A DNA stretch of 61,597 bases, from NCBI GenBank assembly GCA_003049485.1, contig PYST01000232.1, positions 1-61,597 on the forward strand, given 5' to 3'. The stretch comes from Ophioceras dolichostomum. Its lineage: Eukaryota > Ascomycota > Sordariomycetes > Magnaporthales > Ophioceraceae. Made by a program: the position numbers and the translations under genes. The stretch's first letter is position 1; each line of letters starts with the position of its first letter. Shown here piece after piece: positions 31,457 to 45,000 of this stretch. Below the pieces are notes generated by a model that did not search any database, had not been told where the DNA came from, and worked only from the letters and a program-made list of their open reading frames with translations.

Positions 31457-33682
31457 ATAGCAAGACAGCTCGGCCTCGTCCAGGAGGGAGCGGTCCCAGA
31501 TTCAGCTAACGAGAGGGAGCTCCTAAAGATGTGGTTCAGGAACCCCCTAAAAGTCTGCACTGGGCTTCCCCACATCCCTGAGAGGTCCGACACCCCCGGT
31601 GACGAGCGCGCCAAGTGGCTCCTCGTTTTCGACAGTGCTGACAGGCCAGGAGAGCTGGACAACTTCTGGCCGGTGGATTGCTACGGGACCATTGTAATCA
31701 CAACCCGCGCCCCTTCCGTCCAGGCGTTGCACTACCCGGCTTCCGAGGGACTGGCCCTCGGCGGGTTCAGAGAGGAGGATGCCATTTCTCTTCTTAAAGC
31801 CCTGTGGGGTGGCTCTAAAGAGCATGGATCCCCGGAGGCGATAGAGGAAGCTGCGGCGACGATTACCCAACGCCTCCAGGGCCTCCCTCTGGCCATCGAG
31901 CAGTTTGGTGCCGCCATCGCCATGCGGGGCCTAAGCCTGCCCGAGTTCCTGCAAAGATACAGCCGGCCATCGGAGTTTTACGAGCTTTACGACGAGCGAC
32001 AAGCCAAAACGCCTACGAACACAGCCTCGGTCGTTGTGGGCGCTCCAGAGCCTGCAGGACGAAGACAGGCCCGCATACGCCCTGATGTCGCTGCTGTCTA
32101 TGCTCGACCCGTCGGAAATGCAGGAAGAGCTCGTCCTCAAGTGCGTGCTGGAGGGGACGGGCACCGGAGGGGAGACCTTCCTGCCGCAGACCGAGGCGGC
32201 GTACCACAGCGTCGTTGCAAGACTGGTCGAACGGTCGCTCTTCCAAAAGGACCGCGAAAGCGGTGCCTTGAGCATGCACAAACTGACGCAGGATGTGCTA
32301 CTGGCGAATCTAGCAAAGCAGCAGACCCAGGGCTTTCTCGATACGTTCCACCTCGCTGCAAACAAGGTCGCGGCGCTATTCCCCTACCGGACTCAGGATA
32401 TGAATGTATACGGGGCAGTTGCACGATGGCAGCGGTGCAGTGAAGTGCAAACGCATGTCATCCATCTCGGGATGGTCGCCAGAGAGCTGGAGGACTATCA
32501 GCAGATGCCCAACCTATCGCTTGAGTTCGTCGACCTGCTTTACGAAGCCTCCTGATATGCTGTTTAACGCTCTTCCGCCAAGCGGTTTTTGGGATCCATA
32601 CGAAGGAGGGCAAGCTGCTTCGAGGCTAACTGTTAATATCACTTCGGTTAGGTGGAAGTGTGAGAGTCGTGATGTCGCCGAAATCCAAGGCTTGGTCGAT
32701 CTCGCTTCATCCATCTGTGACGTACGGCTTCAGAACGAACCGCCCAGCAAGATCCGAACACCTGCCAAGTTCCGCCAAACCGCTATTTGGGCGTGCCGGA
32801 TTTGCTCTGGTTTCGCTGTGGGAGACGGTCCAACGGCGTTCCACTTCAGCAACGTGCGGTACCAGGCCGCGCAGGATGAATACGAGGCCGAGGGCAAGCT
32901 GACGCCGTTCCAAACGGCCACGTGCAACGACTTGGGACAGGCGTACGCGATGAACCAGCTTTTCGACAAGGCCCTGGTCTACTTCAACAAATCGGCCGAG
33001 CTGCGACGGGCGTTGCCGGGCTTTAAAACAGGACTGGCTGTTTTCGCTGTACTACCATATGAGCATCACCTACTCCTGCATGGGCAAGTTCGACGAAGCC
33101 GCAGCGATCCTCGAACGCGCTATCGGCGACCGGGTAGCCGCCCTCGGCCCGGACGACCGGGTTTCTACCAGGACGGGCTCCCTGTACTTTGCCCTCGGCA
33201 ACGTAAAGGCGTCCCAGCGCCTAGTGGACGAGGCCTACATCCTGCACCACCGAGCCTACATCCAGTGCCGGCAGACGGCTGGGGAGTCGGCGCTCGGCTC
33301 CCTGCGCTGCGCCCAGAAGCTTGCGGAGCACAACTGCAACTACAACTACCATGTCGAGGCCCAGTAAGTGATGACCTACCGCCTCCTCTTCACCCAGTGC
33401 CCCGCTATAGTCTCTAAATGTTGTGACCTGCCGAGCAGACCGTACCTCCTACACATCCTGAAAATCTGCGGCGGGCGGGTCGACCGCCGGAGAGAAGTTG
33501 TCCAGGCATCGTTCACCCTATCCCTGGTGCTTCGACGAATGGGAGAAACTGGATGGACGGCACACCTAAACAGAGCGGTTCAAGGATACAACGAGCTGCG
33601 ACCGAGGGACACTCGCACAGAGAGCTCTTCTGACGCAGGAGGTTGTCCACGACCTGTACTTTACGACTACTCTGAGGATTAG
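31415..33682 (+). pseudogene. NB-ARC/TPR STAND protein remnant, 5'-truncated and frameshifted
   Basis: The plus strand opens in the middle of an NB-ARC domain. The kinase-2 strand KWLLVFDSAD, the RNBS-B-like TIVITTRAPS and the GLPLAIEQF motif are present. The P-loop half is missing, because upstream bases belong to the opposite-strand CorA-like gene. A one-base shift at about 32030-32035 leads to a winged-helix-like segment (MHKLTQDVLLANL). TGA at 32553-32555 then replaces the Trp expected in EASW. TPR-like helices continue in another frame (CNDLGQAYAMNQLFDKALVY), shift again at about 33021-33031 and resume with SITYSCMGKFDEAAAILERA. The block after 33367 is probably the last TPR exon. Such proteins are STAND receptors in fungi. 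This copy cannot make one. Confidence 0.78.
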
Positions 33683-33854
33683 CCGTGTGGAGTCGTGGGG
33701 CCGCAGCTGAGAATGTCATGAGGTTGGTTGTAAGCTGCCCGGCTTTCAGCAGGTTACCCGTCTTTTTGGCGGCACCAAGCATCGGGTTCCCGCTTGTGGG
33801 GAGAGTCGCGGTATCGGGCGGGCCGTAGTTAGGCCTCAAGCTGGTTTCTACACT

Positions 33855-33910
33855 GTACCTACCTGGTAGGTAGGTACCTTAGGTAGGTACCTAGGTAGGT
33901 AGGTAGGTAC
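33855..33910. repeat. TAGGTACCTA array
   Basis: TACCTACC, GGTAGGTA and TAGGTACCTA words fill about 55 bp, directly 3' of the NB-ARC/TPR remnant. Confidence 0.85.
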
Positions 33911-36900
33911 GGCCGCAGGACGAAAACGAGGAAGTGGGGGAATTGCGAAATTTCCTTGGCGAAAAGAAAACAACACAACACTTCCAATCTCATCATCATC
34001 ATGGACATAGATAGATACATCGGGCGGACATGCCACCGCCGGCTAAAGATGCCGGAAGAACTACTAAGGAGGTGGGAGCTACCCTGACGCGGAAGGGAAG
34101 GGGTGGTCTGGGTCTGGGCCTTGTCTCTTCGAAGTCGGAATCACCGACGCGAGATGGGCTGGACGGATGGGCCGTTTGTGCTCCTCCCTAAACTTATGTC
34201 AAAAAAATAGGGCGAGATGAAAGAAAAGGGGGGAGGGGGGGAGGGTGCGTCCAGTGGTGGTGGTGGTAGTGGTGGTATTGGGAAAGAGTTCTCTTTGGTG
34301 GCGGCGGCCTCGCCAGTCAGTTTTCGTGCCTCCACATTTTCAGGTAGCCACTCAAGCAAGTCTCGCGGTACAAGCAATGGAAGTACTCGCTAGCGTTTGT
34401 CTATCTTTCCACTCCGTTTCGTCTGTCTCTCCTACCGTTTGCTCACGCTCCCTCCCCTAGGAGAGGGCCAGGAAGCGACTCGCAGCACTACGTACTCTAC
34501 TGGACTCCCGTCGGCGGGTTTGCCTCGTCCGTCCCCGTCTCTCGTTTTTCTCGCTTTATCTCCTCGTTCAACGACCCCAGTGATCGGGTCCGGTAAGACC
34601 TCGCTCCGAGTCTGTATTACGGCACACAAGACACGGCTGGCTACCTGGCTGGCTGGCTGGCTTCTCTTCCTTGTCATACGACTCCTCTCAGCTAGGCGGG
34701 GGACGGTGACTCCTTTACAGTGCCACGTACGCACCTACTAGGTATGTACGAGGAATGTACGATGATGGTGAGCATCATGGTTGGGCCAACCCTCCGGCCT
34801 CACCTCAGGTCCCCCACCTTACCTTGTAAGCCTCACCGCATTCACAAGGCCCGAAGACGCGTGGCTAGGGGGCCAGCCACTTCGGATGACGCCACACCGA
34901 GGTGTACGAGTGTGGTTCATCCTGAACCCCTGGGAAACTGAGCATTTTGCCCCTATTTCTTTCGCACCTCGTTCGTATATGCAAGTACCCATCTAGGTAC
35001 GTAGGCCCAAGTAATAGTGGGCGGTAGTGAGCTTGCATGGGCGACCGCAACTTACCGAGGGTGATTGCCACTTGCGCTTGACCCCATGTACGAATATCTA
35101 TGTAGGGAGGTAGAGACTAGAGCATCGAGGGGGTCGTGTGCACCCAGAGCTTCAGTAGTATTGGCATCCGAGCTTGATGCTTTCGCCGTGCTTGTGTGTG
35201 AGAACCGGGGAAGTTCTCCGGCAGAAGGGCGGGCGGCTCTCAGTCAGGGACTCAGGGGCACCATACGATGTGTGTGTGATGAAAGTTGTTAGTATGTTTG
35301 TGAACGCATGAGTCGCAAGCCTTATCAGTGGCCATCTCTATCCCACGCGGCTTGCAAGATGCAGAAAGAAATACTGTGGTATTGGGAGCCCCTTTCGGTT
35401 TGTTTATCTCAGATATTTACTCGCGTTTCTCATTTATCCGTAAGCACCTGCGCTTCCCGACATCTGATATATGTGGAAAATTGAGGTGTGTATGATGGCC
35501 CTTACTGAGCTTCCAAAACGTAACCTAGCTGACGGAGAAAAACCTGATTTAAACGGCGGCTCACTTGTTTGGTCCGCCTTGTATCTATCTCTGCCTCGAT
35601 GGGAGATGATGACAATCTGCCCGGTTTATTTCTCATTCTTTTGCATGGGTGCGCTGAGGTGCGAATACTGTCGGGCTTTGGTCGGAGGGATCGGCTGCTC
35701 CCCCTTGTCTCGCCTCGACAAGCTGCCTGTCTCTCTCCCCCGATCGTTTTCTCTCTCACTCCCACCCCCACCCCAACGAATTCTTGGGGATTCGGGACCG
35801 TATAAGTGATGGACTAGCCTCATCGTGACTAGCCTTACTGCAGCCCTCGGGTGCCCTCACATTTTGGCTCGCTGCTGACGGGTTTCATTCAGTCAGCGGA
35901 TCCGCGGATCGAGGATAGTTCGAGCGGGCGGCCGGTCCCTAGCCCGCCCCCCTGACTAGAGTTATCCTGTGGAGTTTTTGCCTTCTTGAGATATGGCGCC
36001 GATGTACCAGATACACCAGCGGTACTTCAACGCTTTGTAGAAGACTCGGCGGTTTAGTCTCCGGGAGGGTAGCGGTTGCTTCCGCCCTCCTTCTCCTCCT
36101 CGACTGCACATCTGTAACTCTATCTGGAGGAGCGGGCGCCGCGGCCGCTGATGAGGAAGACATAAGAGAGAATTGTTGAGGTCCGTCGTCGCCATCTCGC
36201 GCGGCCTTTTTCACTTTTCATCTGCCGCGTATGTCCACACCCCCCTTCGGCTGGTGGGAAACGGGCGAAACGGGCTCAACATGGCAGAATATGATGTGAC
36301 GAGTTACTCAGAGTCGCACTGCGACGCCCATTACCACTCGCCCCATTCCTACACTGGCATAGTTGGGCACAAATATCTCCCGGTTTGTGGGTCCATGAAT
36401 GCTATCAGGCGAAAGCGGCCGGAAGGATAGATGGATGGGGGAGAGAGGTAAGCTGACGGGGTGCGGCTTCGCCAAGCTGGGGGTTTAAGAGAGGGGGTGA
36501 GATGGGGGTGCGTCGTCTGGCTTTTTGGCCGGTGACCAGGTGAGCAAGCCACAATTTTTGCCGGTGTGGACGGACACCCGTGATAAGCCCGGGACTCCGA
36601 GAAACCCTTCCCCGTCAGCGCCGATTGGGCAGGTCGCTGGTCATCCAGCATCGTATGGTCGGTGTCGTGCAGGACTACTAGTAGGCGGAAAGCAGGACGG
36701 ACCGACGGGTATGCGGCAGGTTTCGCTTGGACCCTGCCTGCAGGTGCAGGCCTTTGTCACCGTAGGATGTGAAAAGTGAACAACACGTAAGGCTGGGCCT
36801 AGCGGATTTATGTAAGCAGCTTGAAGAGAGACCTCTCTGAGAGCTATTGTTGTGGTACGAGAGCTCGGTGTTGACGCCTTTGGATGTCCTCCAACAATAG

Positions 36901-37329
36901 AGGGCCAACGCCAAGTGAAGAGCAATGACCGTATAGTGTGGACTGACTATGTAGACTGTAGATGGACAGGGGAATGGGACTGCGATGCTCCATGTCAGCT
37001 TGACGAGTGGTTTAAGAGAGGTGAGGCATACAGGTTAGGCGGTAGGGAGGCTGTCCTTGACCACCAAAGTCACATGCCTATAAACCTTCACCTGTGTCAA
37101 GACGGCATGGGAGCAATGAGACTCGGCCGACTTCGAACTTTGGCGAGAAAATGGAGCCACGACAGCGGGGATGGCGTAGTTGACCTGGCAACTACCATAC
37201 CACCAAGACTGACCAGTGGCCAGAGGAGTGATATGATGCTGATGTGTTGTCCGCAACAGACAAGACACACCAGTATACCCGGCTGATCACATAATCCACC
37301 AAGGCATGGAGATGTGGGTGGGCAATGAT

Positions 37330-37330
<1 letters not shown>

Positions 37331-37360
<30 letters not shown>
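37331..37360. repeat. TG dinucleotide microsatellite
   Basis: A run of GT units interrupted once by GC near its start. Confidence 0.9.
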
Positions 37361-39000
37361 CGCATCACTAATCTACGACAGTTCCATGTCTGGTGCCATG
37401 ACCGATGAAGCATGCCGCGTCTGCCGGGTATTAAATCTTGCGTATATGAGGATTCTGTGCCTCGCTCGGCAAGGTCATCTTCCTTTGGCCTAGAACGGCC
37501 TCCTGGATCGAATGCCCAACACTTGAAGAGCATGCTGTCCGGGGATATAGAGTCAAGCTTCTTTCCATGGCGTCCAGGGGTCTCGGTGCGGCCTGAGGCT
37601 AAGGGTCGAAGAAGGGTTGAAGGATCGAGACCGTTTAATCTGGGGGGTATTTCCGTGGCGAATATGTAGATCCGTCTGGACGGGCTGAGCAAGTTTCATC
37701 GCAATCACCGGTCCCCTGGCAATCGTGATGAGACAGAACGGGCAGATGCCCTCTTTCGTCGATACCGCCGGTCGTCGCTTTCGTCGCCGTGGTCGTCGTG
37801 TAGTTGGCTGGGCTCGGTCAGTCATCGTCGGCTCGACAGTTGCATTCCCATACCCCCTATTCGCAGCCATTCAATAAATCCTTCTCTTCACCATGTCTTT
37901 CTCTTTGCTTCCTACTCTTGCCCGCTTTGCGTATGCCACAGATCCCACTCTATACTTCATACCACATGGCTGCGGCCCCTCATTCCCACCGAGCCCGGAA
38001 TGTCGCTTCCGTGTCAAGCCTGCCTCCCCCCATTTGCCAAACTGGTCCGTGATGAGATATCGAGTGACATCGGCTCGAGAGCTTCGTCGGCATTAGGTTT
38101 GGTGGCGGTGGGCCGGTCAAGGAGTAGTAGTTCTCATGGATGGGCCGTCGGGAGAGAACGATCCCTGGCCGTATTCGGGATTTGTAACGGTCGTATCCAT
38201 CCTTCCCAGGGATAGGGGCAGTCGACCATGTCCAGTTCTAACAGGAAGCAGCAAGCCCAAGGTCCCTCGCGCCCATCCAGCGTCAGTCCACCTCTTGCCC
38301 TGACTCATGGTTCCACTCCCCGTCAGTCCCCGTCAGTCCCACTAATCTCATCAGTCCTACACCACTGTTGTCGCCGTCGAGGGGAGGCCGCTTCCGATCC
38401 GAAGCTCGGTGGGTGGCCACGTTGTCTTGCTTCCCAGATGCCTTGCTGCCAAGCATCACCCATCGCTGCCGTCGTCCATGTCGGGGTTGTCGTAGATGTA
38501 GTCGTAGTGGCTTGGAGCGAGGCTCTGTCACGAGACCTTGCAGACGCCGTAGAAGACCAAGGTCTAGCACGGATGCTCGGACTAGGCTGGGCGGATGGCG
38601 ATGGGACTCTTATATGTCACGTCTCATCCCTACCCTACACGATGGCCCAAGAATGTTTCGGGTCCGGGCTTGGGGCTTCGTAAGGGGTGAATATATTCGG
38701 ACTTCTTGGGGGATAAGATGGACCTTGAGGGATCGGCCCTTCTTGATGCCTATCCCGACATACGCGGAGCAAGGCGACGGCAGGCGAAAGAGAGAAAAAG
38801 GGAAGGGCTGTGGAGTCCGGATTGAGGAAAATAACACAAATCGTGAAGGGGAGCCGCTTGAAGCAAGTGACTTTTCTTGTCCGTCAATATACCGCTCCCT
38901 GGCACCCTAAAGGTCCCAAGGTCCCAAGGTGCGTCCGAGAGTAAGTGATGCTATATCAATTCGGGAGGGGGGTGCGACCTTCGGTGCCGAACGTCTGTCG

Positions 39001-42000
39001 GTGTATATTTTTTTTGGCGAGCCCCAACCGCCCGGGTCGGTCGAACTTGCAGTATAATGAGGAGACAGCTACTTGCTGATCACAGGCTGCCGTTGTCCGT
39101 CGTTTCAGATCCGATCTGGCGCGCGGCCTGGACCGGCGGACATTGGTCATGTCAGTGTCACCTCACCACAGGGTATCCGTACTCCGCCCGAACTAAGACA
39201 GGTGCAGCAGGTGAGAGGGCACATCACACCCCTCGCCTGCAGTGTCTGCCTGTCTTGCCTTGATATCTTCTAGCGTCCCTCGTGTTCCTTGCCTTTTTGG
39301 GCCGATAGCAGATCTTGTCTGTACCAGACGGTGCGGCGGAGCTCACAGGCATGAAATTCGCGTTGGGTATACATTTGACTCACTCCCTTCCTTGGCCTTA
39401 GCAAAAGAGATGGTGATGTCCGGAGCTCTGCGGTATACGAGAGCAGAAGTCTCAACGGGATGGCCGCCCACAACCCGTTGAGCAGCCCGTTGAGCAATAC
39501 CGGCGGAGAATAGGAAGTCGAGGCTACGCCAATACCGCGAGACATCTGCAGCTGCAATTAACGCCTCGGTGCCGAAGCAGTCCCTCTCTGCAATCTTCGC
39601 AGCCTCTGGCTGGACGGAGTGCGGCTACTAGCAGCGCCGTTGCCGTCAAACGTTACGTATGCAACGGCAACGCGGGGAACAAACAGCGACCAGATGAGAT
39701 CCAGATGGCACTGAGATGGTACCCAGATGGCACCAGATGGGAGCATAGCAGGCTCACAATATCGAGAGTCGTCAGAGACCTGATATTAGCCGCCAGTCCG
39801 AACCTCCGGACTTGGCTCACGCTCAGCTATTGCAACCTTCTTTACTCCCTCTCCATCCAGCCGTCGGGCATCACATCGTCCGGACTGCGACGACCGGAGT
39901 CTGGCATGGCATATGCTCCCTGCCATGGCTGCTCAATGACCGATCTTCGCTGTCCGTTGCCCCTGGACAAAGAACTATGGACCATGGACCACTTGAGCCT
40001 GCGAAGAGCCTGATGGAAAGCATCAAAAGGGAGACCGTAATGATGGTCAACTAAGTGTTGACACAGCCCGAGATCTGAGCTGGGATGGCGGCGTACGCCC
40101 ATGGGGTCTTCCCCGAGCCGCCTCTCCGGACGGCCACCACTGTTACCGTGACTCTACATGTTCCAATGTCCGGCCGGGCGTCAACAGCCTTGAAGATCGG
40201 CCATCAGTAAGGACCGAGCCAGCACCCCTAGGACATGGCAACATGACAGATCTTGTCAAAGACATGGGGTAAGACGTTGAGGAAGGAGGCACATCGGTGG
40301 TTGAGATGTCCGATAGCCCTACGGTGAGACATGAGAAGTCATGGGCCACGGAGTCTGGCAAGCGCCGACCAGCGACGTTGAGATATAGAACAGGAGACGA
40401 GAGAGGATCTGGGCCAGGGCCCCAAAGCGGAGACTGGACCTGGGCCTCTGATGCCCAGGACAGGAGACTAGAGATCTGCCTCACAAACAGACTCTCTCTC
40501 CTCTTGACTGGATGCCCGCACTTGGGTGGCGTCATCCCATTGTCGGCCAGCAAGTCTCGCTTGGTGCGATTTGCCTGCCATTGGGCTAGGCCTTGGCCAG
40601 ACTGACTAGCAGGACCACCCACTCTGGCTGCTGTCTGTCATCGAGGAGGAACTGGGTGCGGGCCGCTGGGCCCATGTGTTCGAACTCCCCGCAGTGTTAA
40701 GCAGAGGGGAGACCAGTGATGAAGATGGTATGGCATGCTATGGCATGCCAAACCTCTCCTCGTTATGCCGCGAGCTCCAACACTCCAAGCAATCGACGGA
40801 GCCAATTGCGGAAATCCGGGTAAAGGTGGCAGTATACGGCTGGGTGCAGCCGGGTGATTCAGCCAGATACCCCGCTCAAACCGTCCCGGCTGGGCAATTT
40901 ATCGGACTCTCTCGATCTTGTTCTGCTGCCTGAATGTTGCTCAGCTCTCTAAGTCGGCCACAAAGGACAGGACATGGTAAAGGTGCGGAGTGAGAGAGCA
41001 CAAGTTGAGGGTTGAGTTGCGGAGTTGGCAGAACAGGAGTTGGGGGTCCGAACGTGAGGTCCGTTGGAAAGTCCGACGTGACTGGGGGAGAGCATCGACC
41101 CCTGCCACCGCCACCACTCCGCAGAGAACAGAAACGGAAAATGTGGACGAGATCATGAGCAAACAAAACATGCGACGGCAGGATTCTCCCCGCCCCCGGA
41201 CGAACAGGACGTGGTCTCCTGCATCAAAGAGTCAATAGGGTCTGGACCTCACTCCTTGCCCTCACTCTCAAACTCGACAGTTTGACTTGGGCAACAGCCT
41301 CAACCAACAAAACCATTAACGAACCGAGCCTCGCGTAGTCCTGTTCATCTGATAACCTGCCAACTCTGGAAAATTCCGGAAGCCAGTCGATCTGCAAGTC
41401 GCTCAGGACCAGGCCGCCGGTCATCCAAGCGAAGCCTCGGCCACGACACGGAGGCCTTCGCCGGCGACCGAAATTACATAAAGTGCAGACAACGCAGAGC
41501 ATGGAAAATCCATCGGTATTACCTCCTCAAGCTAGTCTTGCCGGGCCGTCGACTCCTAAGCGGATCTCAAAGGCCTCTTCCCCTTGAGAAAAGGAGCTCC
41601 TTTCCGCGGGCTCTAACGCTTCCAGAGCTCCCTATCCCGTAGACCAACTGACATGACGCTCTAGTATTCCCAACTTGTAAAGGCCCGAAACGAGGATGAA
41701 GACGGGACCGGTCAATGAAGCAATGGGATCGAGGACGAGAGACCTTAGAGATGTGGCAGAGTGTGATGAGGTATGTAATGAGGTGTGTGAATGAGGACAA
41801 AGACCGACCACAATCACGTAGGTTTGAAGTTGAATCCTCGCAGCTCCTCTCTCCCACCCTCCTCTCGCTGACCAAATATTAGCGAGCAAAACTGTTCACA
41901 CCACATCGCTGCTTGCTAAGAGCTTCCTCGTCCCGGAAGTTCCAAGTATGTAGGTAGGAAGGCCTTTTAGAGATCTTCTTCCCGCGCTGAGCGAGAGTGT

Positions 42001-45000
42001 GTCGCCAATGAACAAAGGAGGACCCCCCTCCCTCCCCCAAAATTTCAATATTTCCCTCAATGGCTTCCCTCAAATGGAAACATAACCCGACCGTGGTAGA
42101 TGCTCCTGCAAGACGGTATAGATAGGAACCGTGTCTTCAGAGTTCAGACCACCTGTATTCACTCGAACACGTTGGTGATTCCGAACGGAACAGGGCACAA
42201 TAATGGCGATGAGTGATCGTTGATGTGAGCGGTTCATACTACCACCTCGAACCACCTCGACGTCAACATCAGCGCCAACAGCATCTGCAGGTGTAACCTC
42301 GCGTTGGGTCGGACGAGATCCATACCCAATTGCTCGACCACACTTTGCGCGGAGAGGTGTTAAAAAGAGAATAAACATTAGCGAAGCATACAACCTCGCG
42401 TCTGTCAATCCCACAATCCACGACATGGGAAGCACGTGGAATTCCGGGACAGGTTCTCGGTTGGGCAGCCGATCCTCGCCCAAGTAGGAGGGGAGGGGAA
42501 ACGAGTTTGATTGCCAAGGGAGACAGGGCGGCAGAAAAAAAAAGGAAGGCAGGATGGAAAGAGCTTGAGGTAGGATGCACAAAAAAAACATAGAGGAAAA
42601 ATGAGAGGGACAGGCGCGAAAGAGACGGGCACTAAAGAGACAGGATTGCCTCTATTCTTGCACAAGAATCTAGGAAGAAGACACCGCGGCTTAGAAATTA
42701 GCACTGCAGGGCTCGGATTGTCAGCATCTTCTCTCTTCTTAGGATGCATTGCGTGCGTCTTCTATTGCGCAAGATAACACGAGAAAAACCGTGCGAAGAA
42801 CTTGGGATTACTGCTGCTGCAGTGTGCCCCCGCGCAGGCCGATGGGCGGGGGTGGGATCTGACGATTGCCAGGTAGAAGATAGAGACGCAAGCACCGGCG
42901 CTGACGAGAGAGAGAGAGAAGGGACTGGACGCTAAGGGACCGAAGATGAAGAAACGGCGGAAAGTTGAGAGCTCAACACGGTGCGCGGTCGCCGTGCAGT
43001 GAAGCGCAGCTTGCGTGTGCAGCAACGAGAAGCTACAGCAACAGAAACAGTAACAGCGGAGCGGTCGCCAACTGACCCACGCTAGGAGGAATCAATGACT
43101 GCACTCACTCTCTTTCGGCGCCCGCTCCTCTCCCGGGGCACATGCGGGCTTCGGCCGACGTCGCTTGCCCTTCCTGCCCGTCTCATGCAGGTGTGTGTCG
43201 ATGCGTGCGTTGGAGGGGCGAAGGGGAATGACGATAGCGCCCTTTTACTCACTCCGCATCCAGTCTATCTTCGTATTTGGTTTTTGGCCGACCTTTTCAG
43301 TCTTTCTCGATTTCCATCTCTTCATGTTGGGGGAATTATTGAGAAAATGGTGGTGCGCTATCCAGCGCCAGCACGGCCGATCCGAGACCGGGATTGGTCC
43401 GGCGCGGGAGGGGTGGTGTGTCACCTTACCTTTGGTTGCGAACGGCGGGAACCTGCCGTGTCTGTTGGCAGCACAAGATGGTAGCAAGAGGAGAGAGACA
43501 GCGAGGTAGGAAGAGTCAATAATACCTCTCAGCGGCATCATGTGTCTGCATGTGTTCCTAGGTAAGCAATGGACCATTATTTCCACTTCCTACCGAGCAC
43601 GGCATCCTGTGGTGGACGTTGAACGATTTTACACTACGTACACGATCCTTCCATAAACTTATCACAACTTCTGCACAACAGCAAACAACCCGGCAGTGTT
43701 TGCCGGCAGCGAGATGGAATAAAGCATGTTGTCGATCGAAAGGGTGTTCCTCCCCCTGCCAATAAGGTACACGCGCAGCCTGTCCACGGAAAAAATCCGA
43801 GGGAGGGACAATCATGTGAACGGGCAGATCAGTGAATTCGTTCGTCATCGTCGGATCTCTGTCCAGGGGCATGCCTCGCCAGCGCTTCAGGGCAAAGAAC
43901 CCTCAATTTTTGTTTCGTTACCCTTCCCTCTCTCTCACCTGCCAAAACCAAACCTGCGGCAAGTCTGATTTTTTTTTTTTTGATTTTTTTTGGATGGGAT
44001 CAGGACATAAGGGCTGTTTTGACTTCCCGACGTTCCCGCGGACAGGACATGACTTGTCTTGCAGGCTTGCTGTTCTCCTTGGACGAAATCCCTACTACAA
44101 AAAGGAATAAGGGAAGGGAGGAAAAAGGAGGAAATCCAAATAATATCGGAAGTACCTGGCTCCACCAACGGTTCGACTTACACCCTCAATTGCCGAAATG
44201 GGAAATCTCCTCGTATTCGTCCCCAGTAAACCGCTTCGTGCAAAAGAAGACAGCTTGTTTTGTGTACCTTCCCAGAGACGTGCACCGACCCGGCTTCGAT
44301 TACATCCTATGTCTCACCAGAGAGGCAGGATGGTCAGAAGAAAGGGAGGGAACAAAAACGAGAAATAGTACTGTATGTAGGTAGGTAGTAGATGCAGCAC
44401 GACGTAGTAAACGGACGAATGCACACCCGCGGTTCAGCAACCATAATCATCATCATCGCGAACAGGCCAACCAACCAGCAGGAGCAGGGTCTTTCGTAGT
44501 TCAGTCGGGACCGAGCGGAGAATGCTGGGGCCCGGGCGAAATCTTGACCGAGAAAGAGGCGCGCGCTAGTGGGACCTGGTTGACTGTGGCATACCTGCAT
44601 CTTTTGTGTGTTTTCGGAGTAAGGAAAAAGGCTGAAATGGGATATTGTCGTAAAAAAAAGTGCACAAAGAAAGGGAGGGCAGGTAGGGAAAAGCTGACGA
44701 TCCCCGTGCTCCTTTCGGGGCGCACACTGCCAGCTCACCCAGCGATCGACGCCCGTGACCGGGGTGGAGGAGGGGCTCAGGGCCGAAGGGGGCAGAAACA
44801 GAAAAGAGACTATCGAAAATGGCGTCGCCGGGGAGGCCCACTTTCTTCGGCCGTCGTCGATCCCGCGCCAGCTTTGGTTGCCTTTTGTTGCCAGAAGGGA
44901 ATCCAACCAGAAAAGCTGGCTGGCTGGGCCTGGGCTGGGTTGGGCTGGCTGGTGCTGCGGGCAGGGCTGGCAGGGCTGGCTGAACAAGGAAGGGAGGGGG

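Larger units (their letters stand above)
33683..39000. other. Gene-free stretch, part 1
   Basis: No frame here has an ATG, a recognisable motif and plausible splicing together. The longest plus-strand candidate (36852-37286) has only a GTG start and no motif. The stretch starts with a TAGGTACC array and contains a (TG)n microsatellite. Base composition stays balanced, so it does not look like RIP-degraded repeat DNA. Confidence 0.5.

Noticed and set aside
3294..37360. Simple repeats as CRISPR-like arrays
   Set aside because: They are tandem microsatellites without unique spacers, in a eukaryotic genome.
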